A DNA stretch of 5,407 nucleotides from Pseudomonadales bacterium (lineage in GTDB: Bacteria > Pseudomonadota > Gammaproteobacteria > Steroidobacterales > Steroidobacteraceae): contig JAGRJB010000184.1 in NCBI GenBank assembly GCA_020442965.1, positions 1 to 5,407 on the forward strand, given 5' to 3'. Of this stretch, positions 1-5,396 are shown one piece after another. Both the position numbers and the translations under genes were made by a program. Below the pieces are notes generated by a model that saw nothing but the letters and a program-made list of their open reading frames with translations, was not told where the DNA came from and did not search any database. The first letter of the stretch is position 1. Each line of letters starts with the position of its first letter.

Positions 1-75
1 TCACCTTTTGTCTGATCTGCCGAGAGCCCGCTGCTCTCGAGATCATTGCAACAAGCAAAACGTGCCCCGTAGGGA

Positions 76-85
76 CGCAATTGCG
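76..85. repeat. short 10-bp palindrome CGCAATTGCG
   Basis: A perfect 10-bp palindrome lies in the non-coding stretch before the TRAP gene and is followed directly by GCAGG. The octamer GCGGCAGG (83-90) recurs inside the larger palindrome downstream (148-155). It may be the end of a REP-like or terminator structure of a gene lying left of the window. No T-run follows, so I do not call a terminator. The function is unknown. Confidence 0.3.
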
Positions 86-122
86 GCAGGCCGCCGACGA
101 GTGATGGCAGAGTGTGGCAATC

Positions 123-173
123 AGCGGCTAGCTGCAGCCTGCCGCATGCGGCAGGCTGCCGAAAGCTGCCGCT
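123..173. repeat. extended inverted repeat with a perfect 26-bp palindromic core
   Basis: Bases 134-159 read identically on both strands, centred on GCATGC, and could form an 11-bp stem with a 4-nt loop. The symmetry continues outward: AGCGGC-T-AGCT (123-133) pairs with AGCTGCCGCT (164-173), with one unpaired base on the left and CGAA unpaired on the right. The element lies just upstream of the TATAAT box of the TRAP gene and lacks a following T-tract. It could be an operator, a REP-like mobile palindrome or a Rho-dependent end of an upstream transcript. The structure is seen directly; the role is inferred. Confidence 0.75.
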
Positions 174-195
174 CGAGCATTGGGGTCTCTATAAT
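166..195 (+). promoter_or_regulatory. putative sigma-70 promoter of the TRAP binding-protein gene
   Basis: A perfect -10 hexamer TATAAT sits at 190-195. The best -35 is weak, CTGCCG at 166-171 with an 18-bp spacer (three of six matches), and it overlaps the right arm of the inverted repeat. Transcription would begin near 202 and leave a leader of about 28 nt before the GTG start at 230. The weak -35 next to a palindrome suggests an activated or repressed promoter, though this is inference. The promoter position also argues that the open frame to its left is not translated. Confidence 0.5.
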
Positions 196-229
196 CGCAG
201 CGGTTTCCGAGATTTTCGTGGGGTCCCAA

Positions 230-1306
230 GTGCAACATAAGCTTTCGAACTCGTTCCTGATCGCCGCTGGCCTCGCACTGTGCGCCGCGCTGACCGCCTG
301 CGCTCCAAAAACGAAAACGATCGAGGTGGTCGTCGGCGGAACCGCCGCCAAAGGCACTGCAGGCGAAGCTTCGTGGCTCAAATTTCAACGCGATGCCGAG
401 GCTGCCGGCAACGGCCAGATTACGATGCGAATGTTGATCCACGGCGAGCTCGGCTCGGAAGATCAGATCGTCTCGGGCCTGCGACGCGGTCGTGTGCAAT
501 TTGCCAATCTATCGGCGCTGATCGCTTCGACGATCGTGCCCGAAGTCGCTTTGATCTACACGCCCTACCTGTTCGATAGCGACGCCGAAGCAGATTACGT
601 ATTCGACAACTTCCTTACCAGCGAATACCGCAAGCTCTTTGCCGAGCGTGGCCTCGAATTCATTGCCTGGTACGAACTCGGTGCACAACAAAAATGGAGC
701 CGTGACAAGCCAACCCTAACGCCGGACGATATGCGGGGCGTTCGATTCCGTATTGCCGCGAGCAAGAGCGCCGAGCTGTTAGGGCAAGCACTGCATGCCG
801 ATCTGATCCCGCTCGGCTACGCTGACATCATTCCATCGCTGCAAACCGGGCTGATTGCGGCGGGCGAGAATGGCGTTACGCTTTATTCGCGCACCGGTAT
901 CGCGCCGGAGGCACCGCATCTCTCGATGACCAATCACAGTTTAGCCATGTCGGTGATCGTCGCGGACAAGCGCTGGTGGGACAAACAGCCAGAGAATGTC
1001 CGCAAGATCTTGCGCGACGAATTTCCCGCCGAACCCGAGATTCGCCGTGCGGTACGCGAAGAGATCCGCACCGATCTCGCGGCCGCGGACGAACTGGGCT
1101 TCAAGGTCTACAACCTGTCGGACGAGCAGCGTAAGCAGTGGTCGGACGCCACGCGCAGCACACACGCCGCGTTGATCCGCTCGATCGGCGGCCAGAGCCA
1201 GCGTATCTATGATCTTGCGATAGCCGGCAAGGCCGCCTATGCGAGCGAAGTCAAACGTACTGCGGTTCAAACTCAGCCAGCGTCCGCGAGCGCGAATACA
1301 GAATGA
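230..1306 (+). CDS. TRAP transporter solute-binding lipoprotein, DctP family
   Basis: This is the periplasmic substrate-capturing subunit of a tripartite ATP-independent transporter, a family that usually takes up carboxylates or related organic anions. The GTG start gives 358 residues, a normal family length. It is preceded by GGGG at 220-223, six bases away, and by a TATAAT box. The frame stays open to base 8, but the extra 74 residues are arginine-rich, cross the promoter and palindrome, and would bury the signal peptide. The signal peptide is lipoprotein type: a KLSNSF basic start, a hydrophobic run and the lipobox L21-T-A-C24. Family landmarks are the early GTAAKGTAGEASW stretch, the segment DDMRGVRFRIAAS with the probable carboxylate-binding Arg174, the stretch SLQTGLIAAGEN ending at Asn214, and a C-terminal helical region. 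The last 15 or so residues are a low-complexity Ala/Ser/Gln/Thr tail. No dctQ or dctM gene lies downstream; the next gene is convergent and overlaps this one by 56 bp. The substrate cannot be told from the sequence. Confidence 0.9.
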   Translation: MQHKLSNSFLIAAGLALCAALTACAPKTKTIEVVVGGTAAKGTAGEASWLKFQRDAEAAGNGQITMRMLIHGELGSEDQIVSGLRRGRVQFANLSALIASTIVPEVALIYTPYLFDSDAEADYVFDNFLTSEYRKLFAERGLEFIAWYELGAQQKWSRDKPTLTPDDMRGVRFRIAASKSAELLGQALHADLIPLGYADIIPSLQTGLIAAGENGVTLYSRTGIAPEAPHLSMTNHSLAMSVIVADKRWWDKQPENVRKILRDEFPAEPEIRRAVREEIRTDLAAADELGFKVYNLSDEQRKQWSDATRSTHAALIRSIGGQSQRIYDLAIAGKAAYASEVKRTAVQTQPASASANTE

Positions 1307-1928
1307 TGCCGACACCCAACGCCCACAGCGGAATCAGCAGGTAGGCAATCGCGTAAGCGCCGGTCGACCGAAACACCCAGAACGACGCTACACCGGCGAC
1401 GTAGCTGAAGAACCCAAAGAGCCGCGGCAGTTTGTCGAACTCGCGTGCACACCAGGTGAACTGCACGATGAACCAGCCGAGCAGTATCAGGCCGGCGAGA
1501 CTGGCTATCTGGCGCGGATAGGCGGCTGCCAGGACTATTGCAGTGGTGTTCCCCGGGTTGGCGCGGTCGTACGCCAGAGCGATATCGCGACCCTGCAGGT
1601 CCATGACGCCAATCAACAAAAACGCGATACCGGCCAACGCACCGACCAAGGCCGTTAGTGTCGCTGCAACGGGGCGGCGCACCACAAACCATTCGCGCAC
1701 GACGGCCGCCATGACGATCAACGCAATACCTGTGACAAAGTGGCCATAGCCGCTCCACGTCCAGGACTCCGCACGCAGGCCAACACGCAATCGATCGGCC
1801 GACATATAGTCCGCTACCGACCTGAACCCCATTTGCGGCTCGAAGTAGTAAGCGTTCAACAAATGGACGGCAAACGCCACGGCAATGAAGAGCGCCGCGA
1901 CGCCGGCAACGCGAATGTTCTGGTCCAT
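1251..1928 (-). CDS. six-helix integral membrane protein of unknown function
   Basis: The protein has 225 residues from the ATG at 1928. I chose this start because GGGAG (1938-1934) is five bases upstream. ATG at 1931 (spacing 2) or GTG at 1940 (spacing 4 from a second GGGAG at 1949-1945) are possible alternatives. Numbered from the GTG, about six hydrophobic spans are visible, near residues 9-30, 62-85, 90-113, 133-160, 172-190 and 194-215, so it should sit in the inner membrane. Between spans 1 and 2 lies a hydrophilic loop with R, D, E and W residues. The loop between spans 3 and 4 contains MDLQGRDIALAYDRANPG. The start (RVAGVAALFIAVAF) and general shape recall DUF4386-type proteins, but I am not confident of that. 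It is the last gene of the minus-strand operon, about 30 bp after the methyltransferase. Its final 56 bp overlap the 3' end of the TRAP gene. No catalytic motif is recognised. Confidence 0.82.
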   Translation of the reverse strand: MDQNIRVAGVAALFIAVAFAVHLLNAYYFEPQMGFRSVADYMSADRLRVGLRAESWTWSGYGHFVTGIALIVMAAVVREWFVVRRPVAATLTALVGALAGIAFLLIGVMDLQGRDIALAYDRANPGNTTAIVLAAAYPRQIASLAGLILLGWFIVQFTWCAREFDKLPRLFGFFSYVAGVASFWVFRSTGAYAIAYLLIPLWALGVGIILYSRSRTLAEFEPQYV

Positions 1929-1933
1929 CATCA

Positions 1934-1949
1934 CTCCCACAGTGCTCCC
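1934..1949 (-). promoter_or_regulatory. tandem GGGAG ribosome-binding sites before the membrane-protein gene
   Basis: Two GGGAG motifs (1949-1945 and 1938-1934 on the minus strand) lie in the short gap after the methyltransferase stop. They are followed by GTG (1940), ATG (1931) and ATG (1928), all in frame. The second motif best serves the ATG at 1928, and the first could serve the GTG. An independent binding site here suggests that this gene is translated on its own and is not strictly coupled to the methyltransferase. Confidence 0.5.
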
Positions 1950-1958
1950 AAGAGATAT

Positions 1959-3371
1959 CTAGTACTGATCCCGCTGCTCGCTTGCCTCGAAAGCGCGGCG
2001 CAGGAAACGTCGAACAGCCGCTTCCGCCTCATCGGCTGGCAACAGGCGCTGTTCGGCGATCAGCCGCGCCATGTCCCGAACCGAGCGCTCGCCGTTGACG
2101 AGTGCGAGCATAAACGCGTGCACGCGTGACGACACTGACTCAAATTCCAGCGCTGCCGTTCGCGGCACTGGCACCGAATCATTCGTCAACCACTGCGGCA
2201 CGCGCCGCGCGGCAGGATAAGTCGCAGCCTCTCTCTTGATCGCCGACCAACTGACGACTGTTTCGAGCCGCCCGTGGCGGCTCGCGGGTGAGCGCATGTA
2301 TGGAATGGTCGCTTCACGCAAGTCCGGGGGCGCGAAGCCGCTCGCCGTCACGATCTGCAGCGTCTCATCGAGCGACAATCGCTCGGCAAACGGCGCACGA
2401 TTGAACGCCAGCGAACCCGTGTTGATCCAACGGCCACGTGGCTTGAGCCAGTGATTCACCCGTGCCGCGAACGGCGCGAGCGGCTCGCCGACCACATCGA
2501 TCAACCAGGGCGTCACAACCGTATCGAAAGAGCCGGGCGCGAACGGCGCGTCGAGCGCGTCCGCCGCCACGATATGATAACCACCGCGCGCGGCGCGCGG
2601 TGCACTCAGGCGGCGCAGCACCGCGGAATCCAACAACCCGCGCGGCGCAACCGGGAACTCATACAGCTGGAGGTCGCGACCCGCGAACATTTCGCGCGCC
2701 ACGAACAGCAACAGCGGATTGTAATCGGTCAATACGGTGAGCGGCGGTGCATACCCCTCATGGATGTCGTACGCCAGCCTGCCTGCGCCAGCGCCCAGGA
2801 TCAGCGTGCGGCCCAACTGTGCCTGCGACCCGAGTACTGCGCGTACTTCAGTGAACGTCGCGTCGTTTTCTTCGCCGCCCCATGCCCAATCGCGGTGCAG
2901 GTTGACATAGTAGTTAGTCAGACCCTGCTCGATCGGCAAGCTAGTGCCGAGCCCGCGCTGCACACTGGCCAGGACGCCCGGCAGCACCAATGGGCGCAGC
3001 AGATTCTCGAGGAGCGCGACCTGCTTGCGGTTGGCCTCACTCAGGTGCTGTAACCTCTGGACCGTCCTGTCCGGCAGCGCGCTCTGGTCGGTCAGCCGGG
3101 CGAGTTCCCGATCGGCACGACTAGCGTCGTCGCCCAATTGTCGAGTCAGCAAAGCCAAGCGTGCGCGCCACTCGGCGATCGCGTCCTGCGGTTCACGCAG
3201 CAGCCACGGAACATCACCAACAACGGGGTAACCTGCGCCACATACATCGCAAATCCAGCCGGCGGACACCAACTGGAGCTCTGCGCGGGAGCAGCGCGGA
3301 CATGCCAGGACGGATGTTAGGGCATGATCGTCCGCCGAACGGGCGCCACGGCTTTCAGGTCTTGAATTCAC
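1959..3371 (-). CDS. SAM-dependent methyltransferase, N2227 (carnosine N-methyltransferase-like) family, with zinc ribbon
   Basis: The protein is 470 residues, probably cytoplasmic. The N-terminal part is a Trm112-like zinc ribbon: C24-x2-C27 and C41-x2-C44, ending in YPVVGDVPWLL. After a helical linker (about 60-145) comes the catalytic domain, which I recognise as N2227 from several family blocks: HRDWAWGGEE (159-168), the SAM motif I LILGAGAGRLAYDIH (190-204), TDYNPLLLF (215-223), FDTVVTPWLID (282-292), WLKPRGRWINTGSLAFN (308-324) and YMRSPASRHGR (358-368). In eukaryotes this family methylates the imidazole of carnosine; bacterial substrates are unknown. Residues 415-465 (LALVNGERSVRDMARLI and following) resemble a PqqD-like or other winged-helix domain, possibly for substrate binding. 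The GTG start overlaps the stop of the metal transporter gene as GTGA. An in-frame TGA at 3383-3381 makes this the first possible start, and no Shine-Dalgarno sequence is seen, so translation is probably coupled. The fold is fairly certain and the substrate is not. Confidence 0.88.
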   Translation of the reverse strand: MNSRPESRGARSADDHALTSVLACPRCSRAELQLVSAGWICDVCGAGYPVVGDVPWLLREPQDAIAEWRARLALLTRQLGDDASRADRELARLTDQSALPDRTVQRLQHLSEANRKQVALLENLLRPLVLPGVLASVQRGLGTSLPIEQGLTNYYVNLHRDWAWGGEENDATFTEVRAVLGSQAQLGRTLILGAGAGRLAYDIHEGYAPPLTVLTDYNPLLLFVAREMFAGRDLQLYEFPVAPRGLLDSAVLRRLSAPRAARGGYHIVAADALDAPFAPGSFDTVVTPWLIDVVGEPLAPFAARVNHWLKPRGRWINTGSLAFNRAPFAERLSLDETLQIVTASGFAPPDLREATIPYMRSPASRHGRLETVVSWSAIKREAATYPAARRVPQWLTNDSVPVPRTAALEFESVSSRVHAFMLALVNGERSVRDMARLIAEQRLLPADEAEAAVRRFLRRAFEASEQRDQY

Positions 3372-4327
3372 GCTGCGTGTTCAGGCGCTTCGCAACGCTG
3401 CACTTCGATCACCGGATGCACGATACCGAGCCGCTCCTCGAGGGGTGCGCGGTAGTCGCTGGGCTGTTGCTCACCATGCACGATCACCGACGCAATCACC
3501 GTATGAATACCCGGCCCGACAGCCCAGACGTGCAAATCGGCAACACGCGTATCGGCGTCCGCCTCGAGCGTCTCCTTGACCGCGGCACGCAAGTTCGCGG
3601 ACGCCTCCTGATCCAGCAACACGCGCGCAGTCGCTCGCAGCAAACTCACTGCCCACACTGCGATAACGACCGCAGCGACGATGGCGACGACCGAATCGAG
3701 CCACGACCAGCCGAGGTAGCGACCGGCCAGCAGCGCGACAATTGCACCGACCGATGTCATGGCATCGGCCAGCACATGCAGCACGGCGCCGCGGAGATTG
3801 GAATCAGCATGCGTGTGATCGTCGCCCGGCTCGTGAACGTGCGGCTCGTCGGGGTCGTGCGATTCGTGCGCCGCACCACGCAAGATCCAGAACGACGCCA
3901 CATTGGCGAGCAAACCGACGAAGGCCACAGCAATAGCCTCGGTGTAGTGAATCGACTGGGGCGCGAGCAAGCGCGGTACCGCCTCGAACAGGATCATCAC
4001 TGCCCCGACGGCCAACAGGATGGCGCTGCCGAATCCCGCGAGCTCCTGAACCTTGCCGGTGCCGAAGCTGAAACGCCGATCGCTGGCGTGGCGACGTGTC
4101 AAGACGTAAGCCAACCAAGCGACACCCAACGCAATAGTGTGCGTTCCCATGTGAACGCCGTCGGCCAACAATGCCATCGAGCCAGACCACAGCCCAACGA
4201 TCACCTCGCCAATCATCACGGTAATCGTCAACCAGACAGCGATGAGCATGCGCCGCTCTTTGGGCGTGCGCGCGCCTTGGCCAAACCGATGGTCGTGGCG
4301 CGCTGGATTGCGGCAGTCGACAGTCAC
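3368..4327 (-). CDS. dmeF: cation diffusion facilitator, DmeF-like divalent metal exporter
   Basis: This inner-membrane proton/metal antiporter exports divalent cations. Characterised DmeF proteins handle mainly Co2+ and Ni2+. The GTG start gives 319 residues, typical of CDF proteins, and yields the DmeF-like N-terminus with C5 and the H11-D-H13-R-F motif. The longer open frame (to 4588) has a low-complexity Arg/Ser/Ala extension that runs into the divergent gene, so I reject it. Helices are near 27-45, 50-76, 99-121, 129-149, 180-203 and 210-230. The metal site in helix 2 reads H59-x3-H63 after D56, unlike the HxxxD of ZitB-type or DxxxD of YiiP-type members. Helix 5 has H184-x3-D188. Between helices 4 and 5 is a histidine/aspartate-rich loop (H154, H157, H163, H165, H171, H173). 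The cytoplasmic C-terminal domain carries RVADLHVWAVGPG (261-273). It is the first gene of the operon and ends in a GTGA overlap with the methyltransferase. No metal-sensing regulator gene is next to it here. The family is certain; metal choice is inferred. Confidence 0.9.
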   Translation of the reverse strand: MTVDCRNPARHDHRFGQGARTPKERRMLIAVWLTITVMIGEVIVGLWSGSMALLADGVHMGTHTIALGVAWLAYVLTRRHASDRRFSFGTGKVQELAGFGSAILLAVGAVMILFEAVPRLLAPQSIHYTEAIAVAFVGLLANVASFWILRGAAHESHDPDEPHVHEPGDDHTHADSNLRGAVLHVLADAMTSVGAIVALLAGRYLGWSWLDSVVAIVAAVVIAVWAVSLLRATARVLLDQEASANLRAAVKETLEADADTRVADLHVWAVGPGIHTVIASVIVHGEQQPSDYRAPLEERLGIVHPVIEVQRCEAPEHAA

Positions 4328-4333
4328 CCGCCG

Positions 4334-4362
4334 ATCATACTGACTCGCCGCGCAGGCGTCCT
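4334..4362 (-). promoter_or_regulatory. putative promoter of the metal exporter operon, possibly leaderless
   Basis: On the minus strand TATGAT (4339-4334) matches the -10 consensus in five of six bases. AGGACG lies 17 bp upstream (4362-4357; three of six, the GAC core). Transcription would begin about seven bases downstream of the -10, at or next to the GTG of the exporter gene. That would make the mRNA leaderless, which fits the absence of a properly spaced Shine-Dalgarno sequence. If the true start codon lies elsewhere, this interpretation falls. Confidence 0.35.
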
Positions 4363-4387
4363 GATTCGCCGTGTACGCGTCGGCAAG

Positions 4388-4408
4388 CGCGCCGGTTGAT
4401 CGCGCCGG
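4388..4408. repeat. direct repeat CGCGCCGG x2 in the divergent promoter region
   Basis: The octamer CGCGCCGG occurs at 4388-4395 and again at 4401-4408, 13 bp apart start to start. It flanks a possible -35 (TTGATC) of the rightward gene. It might be a regulator binding site shared by the divergent genes, but in GC-rich DNA such a repeat can easily arise by chance. Confidence 0.25.
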
Positions 4409-4424
4409 GCGACTCTGCGATTCT
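4396..4424 (+). promoter_or_regulatory. weak candidate promoter of the DUF1838 gene
   Basis: TTGATC (4396-4401; four of six) is followed after 17 bp by GATTCT (4419-4424; three of six). Initiation near 4431 would give a leader of about 60 nt that includes the hairpin at 4445-4459. Match quality is low, and other placements such as CATTCT at 4463-4468 cannot be excluded. Confidence 0.22.
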
Positions 4425-4444
4425 GCGCGTCGCGACCGGGCAAG

Positions 4445-4459
4445 CTCGGCGCGGCCGAG
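4445..4459 (+). other. leader hairpin CTCGGC-GCG-GCCGAG
   Basis: A perfect 6-bp GC-rich stem with a 3-nt loop lies 25 bp before the ribosome-binding site of the DUF1838 gene. It is not followed by T residues, so it is not a terminator. It could stabilise the leader mRNA or serve as an operator, or it may be incidental. Confidence 0.35.
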
Positions 4460-4484
4460 ACTCATTCTCAAGTCACCGATCAAA

Positions 4485-4489
4485 GGGGA
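4485..4489 (+). promoter_or_regulatory. ribosome-binding site that sets the DUF1838 start
   Basis: GGGGA, within AAAGGGGAA, ends four bases before the ATG at 4494. It is the clearest Shine-Dalgarno sequence in the window. It decides the start against the upstream open frame that reaches 4371. Confidence 0.75.
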
Positions 4490-4493
4490 ATTT

Positions 4494-5396
4494 ATGCGCA
4501 GATCAATTGGGCTCGTGATGCTGACGGCGATCGCAACGCCACTCGCCGCTGCCGGGCTGCTGGCACCAGACGCCGTGCGAACCGGCAACGATGCCTACGT
4601 CTGGAGCGCCAAAATGACTTGCGGTACGACCGAGAAAGGCGTTCCGCACTATGCCATGTGGGAAGGCAGGCTCTACAGCCGCGTGCCCGGCGAGAAAGAC
4701 CGGCATCTCTTCAACGTGGTTGGTATCAACACTCGGCAGTGCGATCAGGCCACTGATCCGCAGCGCGGCAATGGCTTTCGCAGCGTCTCGCGCGAGATCA
4801 TGGTTTACCTCGATCCCGAGACGAACCAAGTCATCGATCGGTGGAAGAATCCCTGGACCGGCGAGATGGTCGACGTGGTGCACGTTGCTAACGATCCGGT
4901 CAACATGCGCCGCATGTCGTATGCGATCGACGAGAACGGCACGCCGGCGAAAGTGACGCTCAGACAGTACGGTGACACGTTGGTATCGTCGTCCGAAGTC
5001 CCGCTCTTCTACACCAATCCGCTCACTGGCGACTACCAAGACTACGTCGGTGGAAAGTACCACGCTATGGAGATATTCAACACGTTCTACAAGGCGGCGG
5101 ATTTCATCAATGCCAAGCAACCTCGAACGAGCGAATCGCGCATCAGCTGGCAGCGCGTGTCAGAATTCCTCCCGTGGATGAAAATGGGCGGCCGCCCAGG
5201 CACCATGATCTTCAACGCCACTGGATTCTCCACATTCGACAAACAAAAGATCTCGCCGAAACTCATGGACGTGCTGAATACGCGCTATCAGAAATATCTG
5301 ACGCCACCGCCCATGGACGACGCGCGTCCCAATGAAACGACCTGGACGGTCGTCAAGAAATGGCTGGATGAGAAGCGCGCTGCCGAGAAAAAGTAA
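4494..5396 (+). CDS. exported DUF1838 family protein
   Basis: The protein is 300 residues with a Sec-type signal peptide: MRRS, then a hydrophobic stretch to about residue 20 and a likely AAA cleavage region (18-20). It is probably periplasmic. I recognise DUF1838 from family blocks: WEGRLYSRVPGEKDRHLF (56-73), then GINTRQC (77-83), REIMVYLDPETNQVIDRWKN (100-119) running into PWTGE (120-124), VVHVANDPVN (128-137) and SEFLPWMKMGGRPGTMIF (223-240). The domain fills the mature protein. The biochemical role of DUF1838, known from bacteria and plants, is not established as far as I know. There are two cysteines (C43, C83), which could form a disulfide in the periplasm. The stop is TAA. It is transcribed divergently from the metal exporter operon across 166 bp, so shared regulation is possible but not shown. 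No downstream terminator is visible before the window ends. Confidence 0.88.
   Translation: MRRSIGLVMLTAIATPLAAAGLLAPDAVRTGNDAYVWSAKMTCGTTEKGVPHYAMWEGRLYSRVPGEKDRHLFNVVGINTRQCDQATDPQRGNGFRSVSREIMVYLDPETNQVIDRWKNPWTGEMVDVVHVANDPVNMRRMSYAIDENGTPAKVTLRQYGDTLVSSSEVPLFYTNPLTGDYQDYVGGKYHAMEIFNTFYKAADFINAKQPRTSESRISWQRVSEFLPWMKMGGRPGTMIFNATGFSTFDKQKISPKLMDVLNTRYQKYLTPPPMDDARPNETTWTVVKKWLDEKRAAEKK

Noticed and set aside
134..159. Palindrome as an intrinsic terminator
   Set aside because: No T-run follows on either strand and a promoter lies just downstream, so a Rho-independent terminator is not supported.
8..229. Open N-terminal extension of the TRAP protein to base 8
   Set aside because: The extension is Arg/Cys-rich, crosses the inverted repeat and the TATAAT box, and would place the lipoprotein signal peptide about 75 residues inside the protein.
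1273..1758. Second minus-strand frame of 161 codons inside the membrane-protein gene
   Set aside because: It is rich in Arg, Gly and Cys with no hydrophobic pattern, and is a frame shadow of the six-helix protein.
2451..3053. Plus-strand open frame of 200 codons opposite the methyltransferase
   Set aside because: It is antisense to conserved N2227 motifs, has biased composition (Arg, Gln, Ala) and no recognisable domain.
3161..4399. Long plus-strand open frame of 412 codons opposite the exporter gene
   Set aside because: Its translation is Arg/His/Gln-rich with no domain, as expected for the antisense of a GC-rich gene. The minus strand encodes a well-recognised CDF protein.
4371..4493. N-terminal extension of the DUF1838 protein
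   Set aside because: The clear ribosome-binding site and signal peptide both point to the ATG at 4494.
4328..4588. N-terminal extension of the metal exporter to 4588
   Set aside because: It is low-complexity, has no CDF similarity, and overlaps the start and ribosome-binding site of the divergent DUF1838 gene. The GTG at 4327 gives the usual family length and N-terminal motif.
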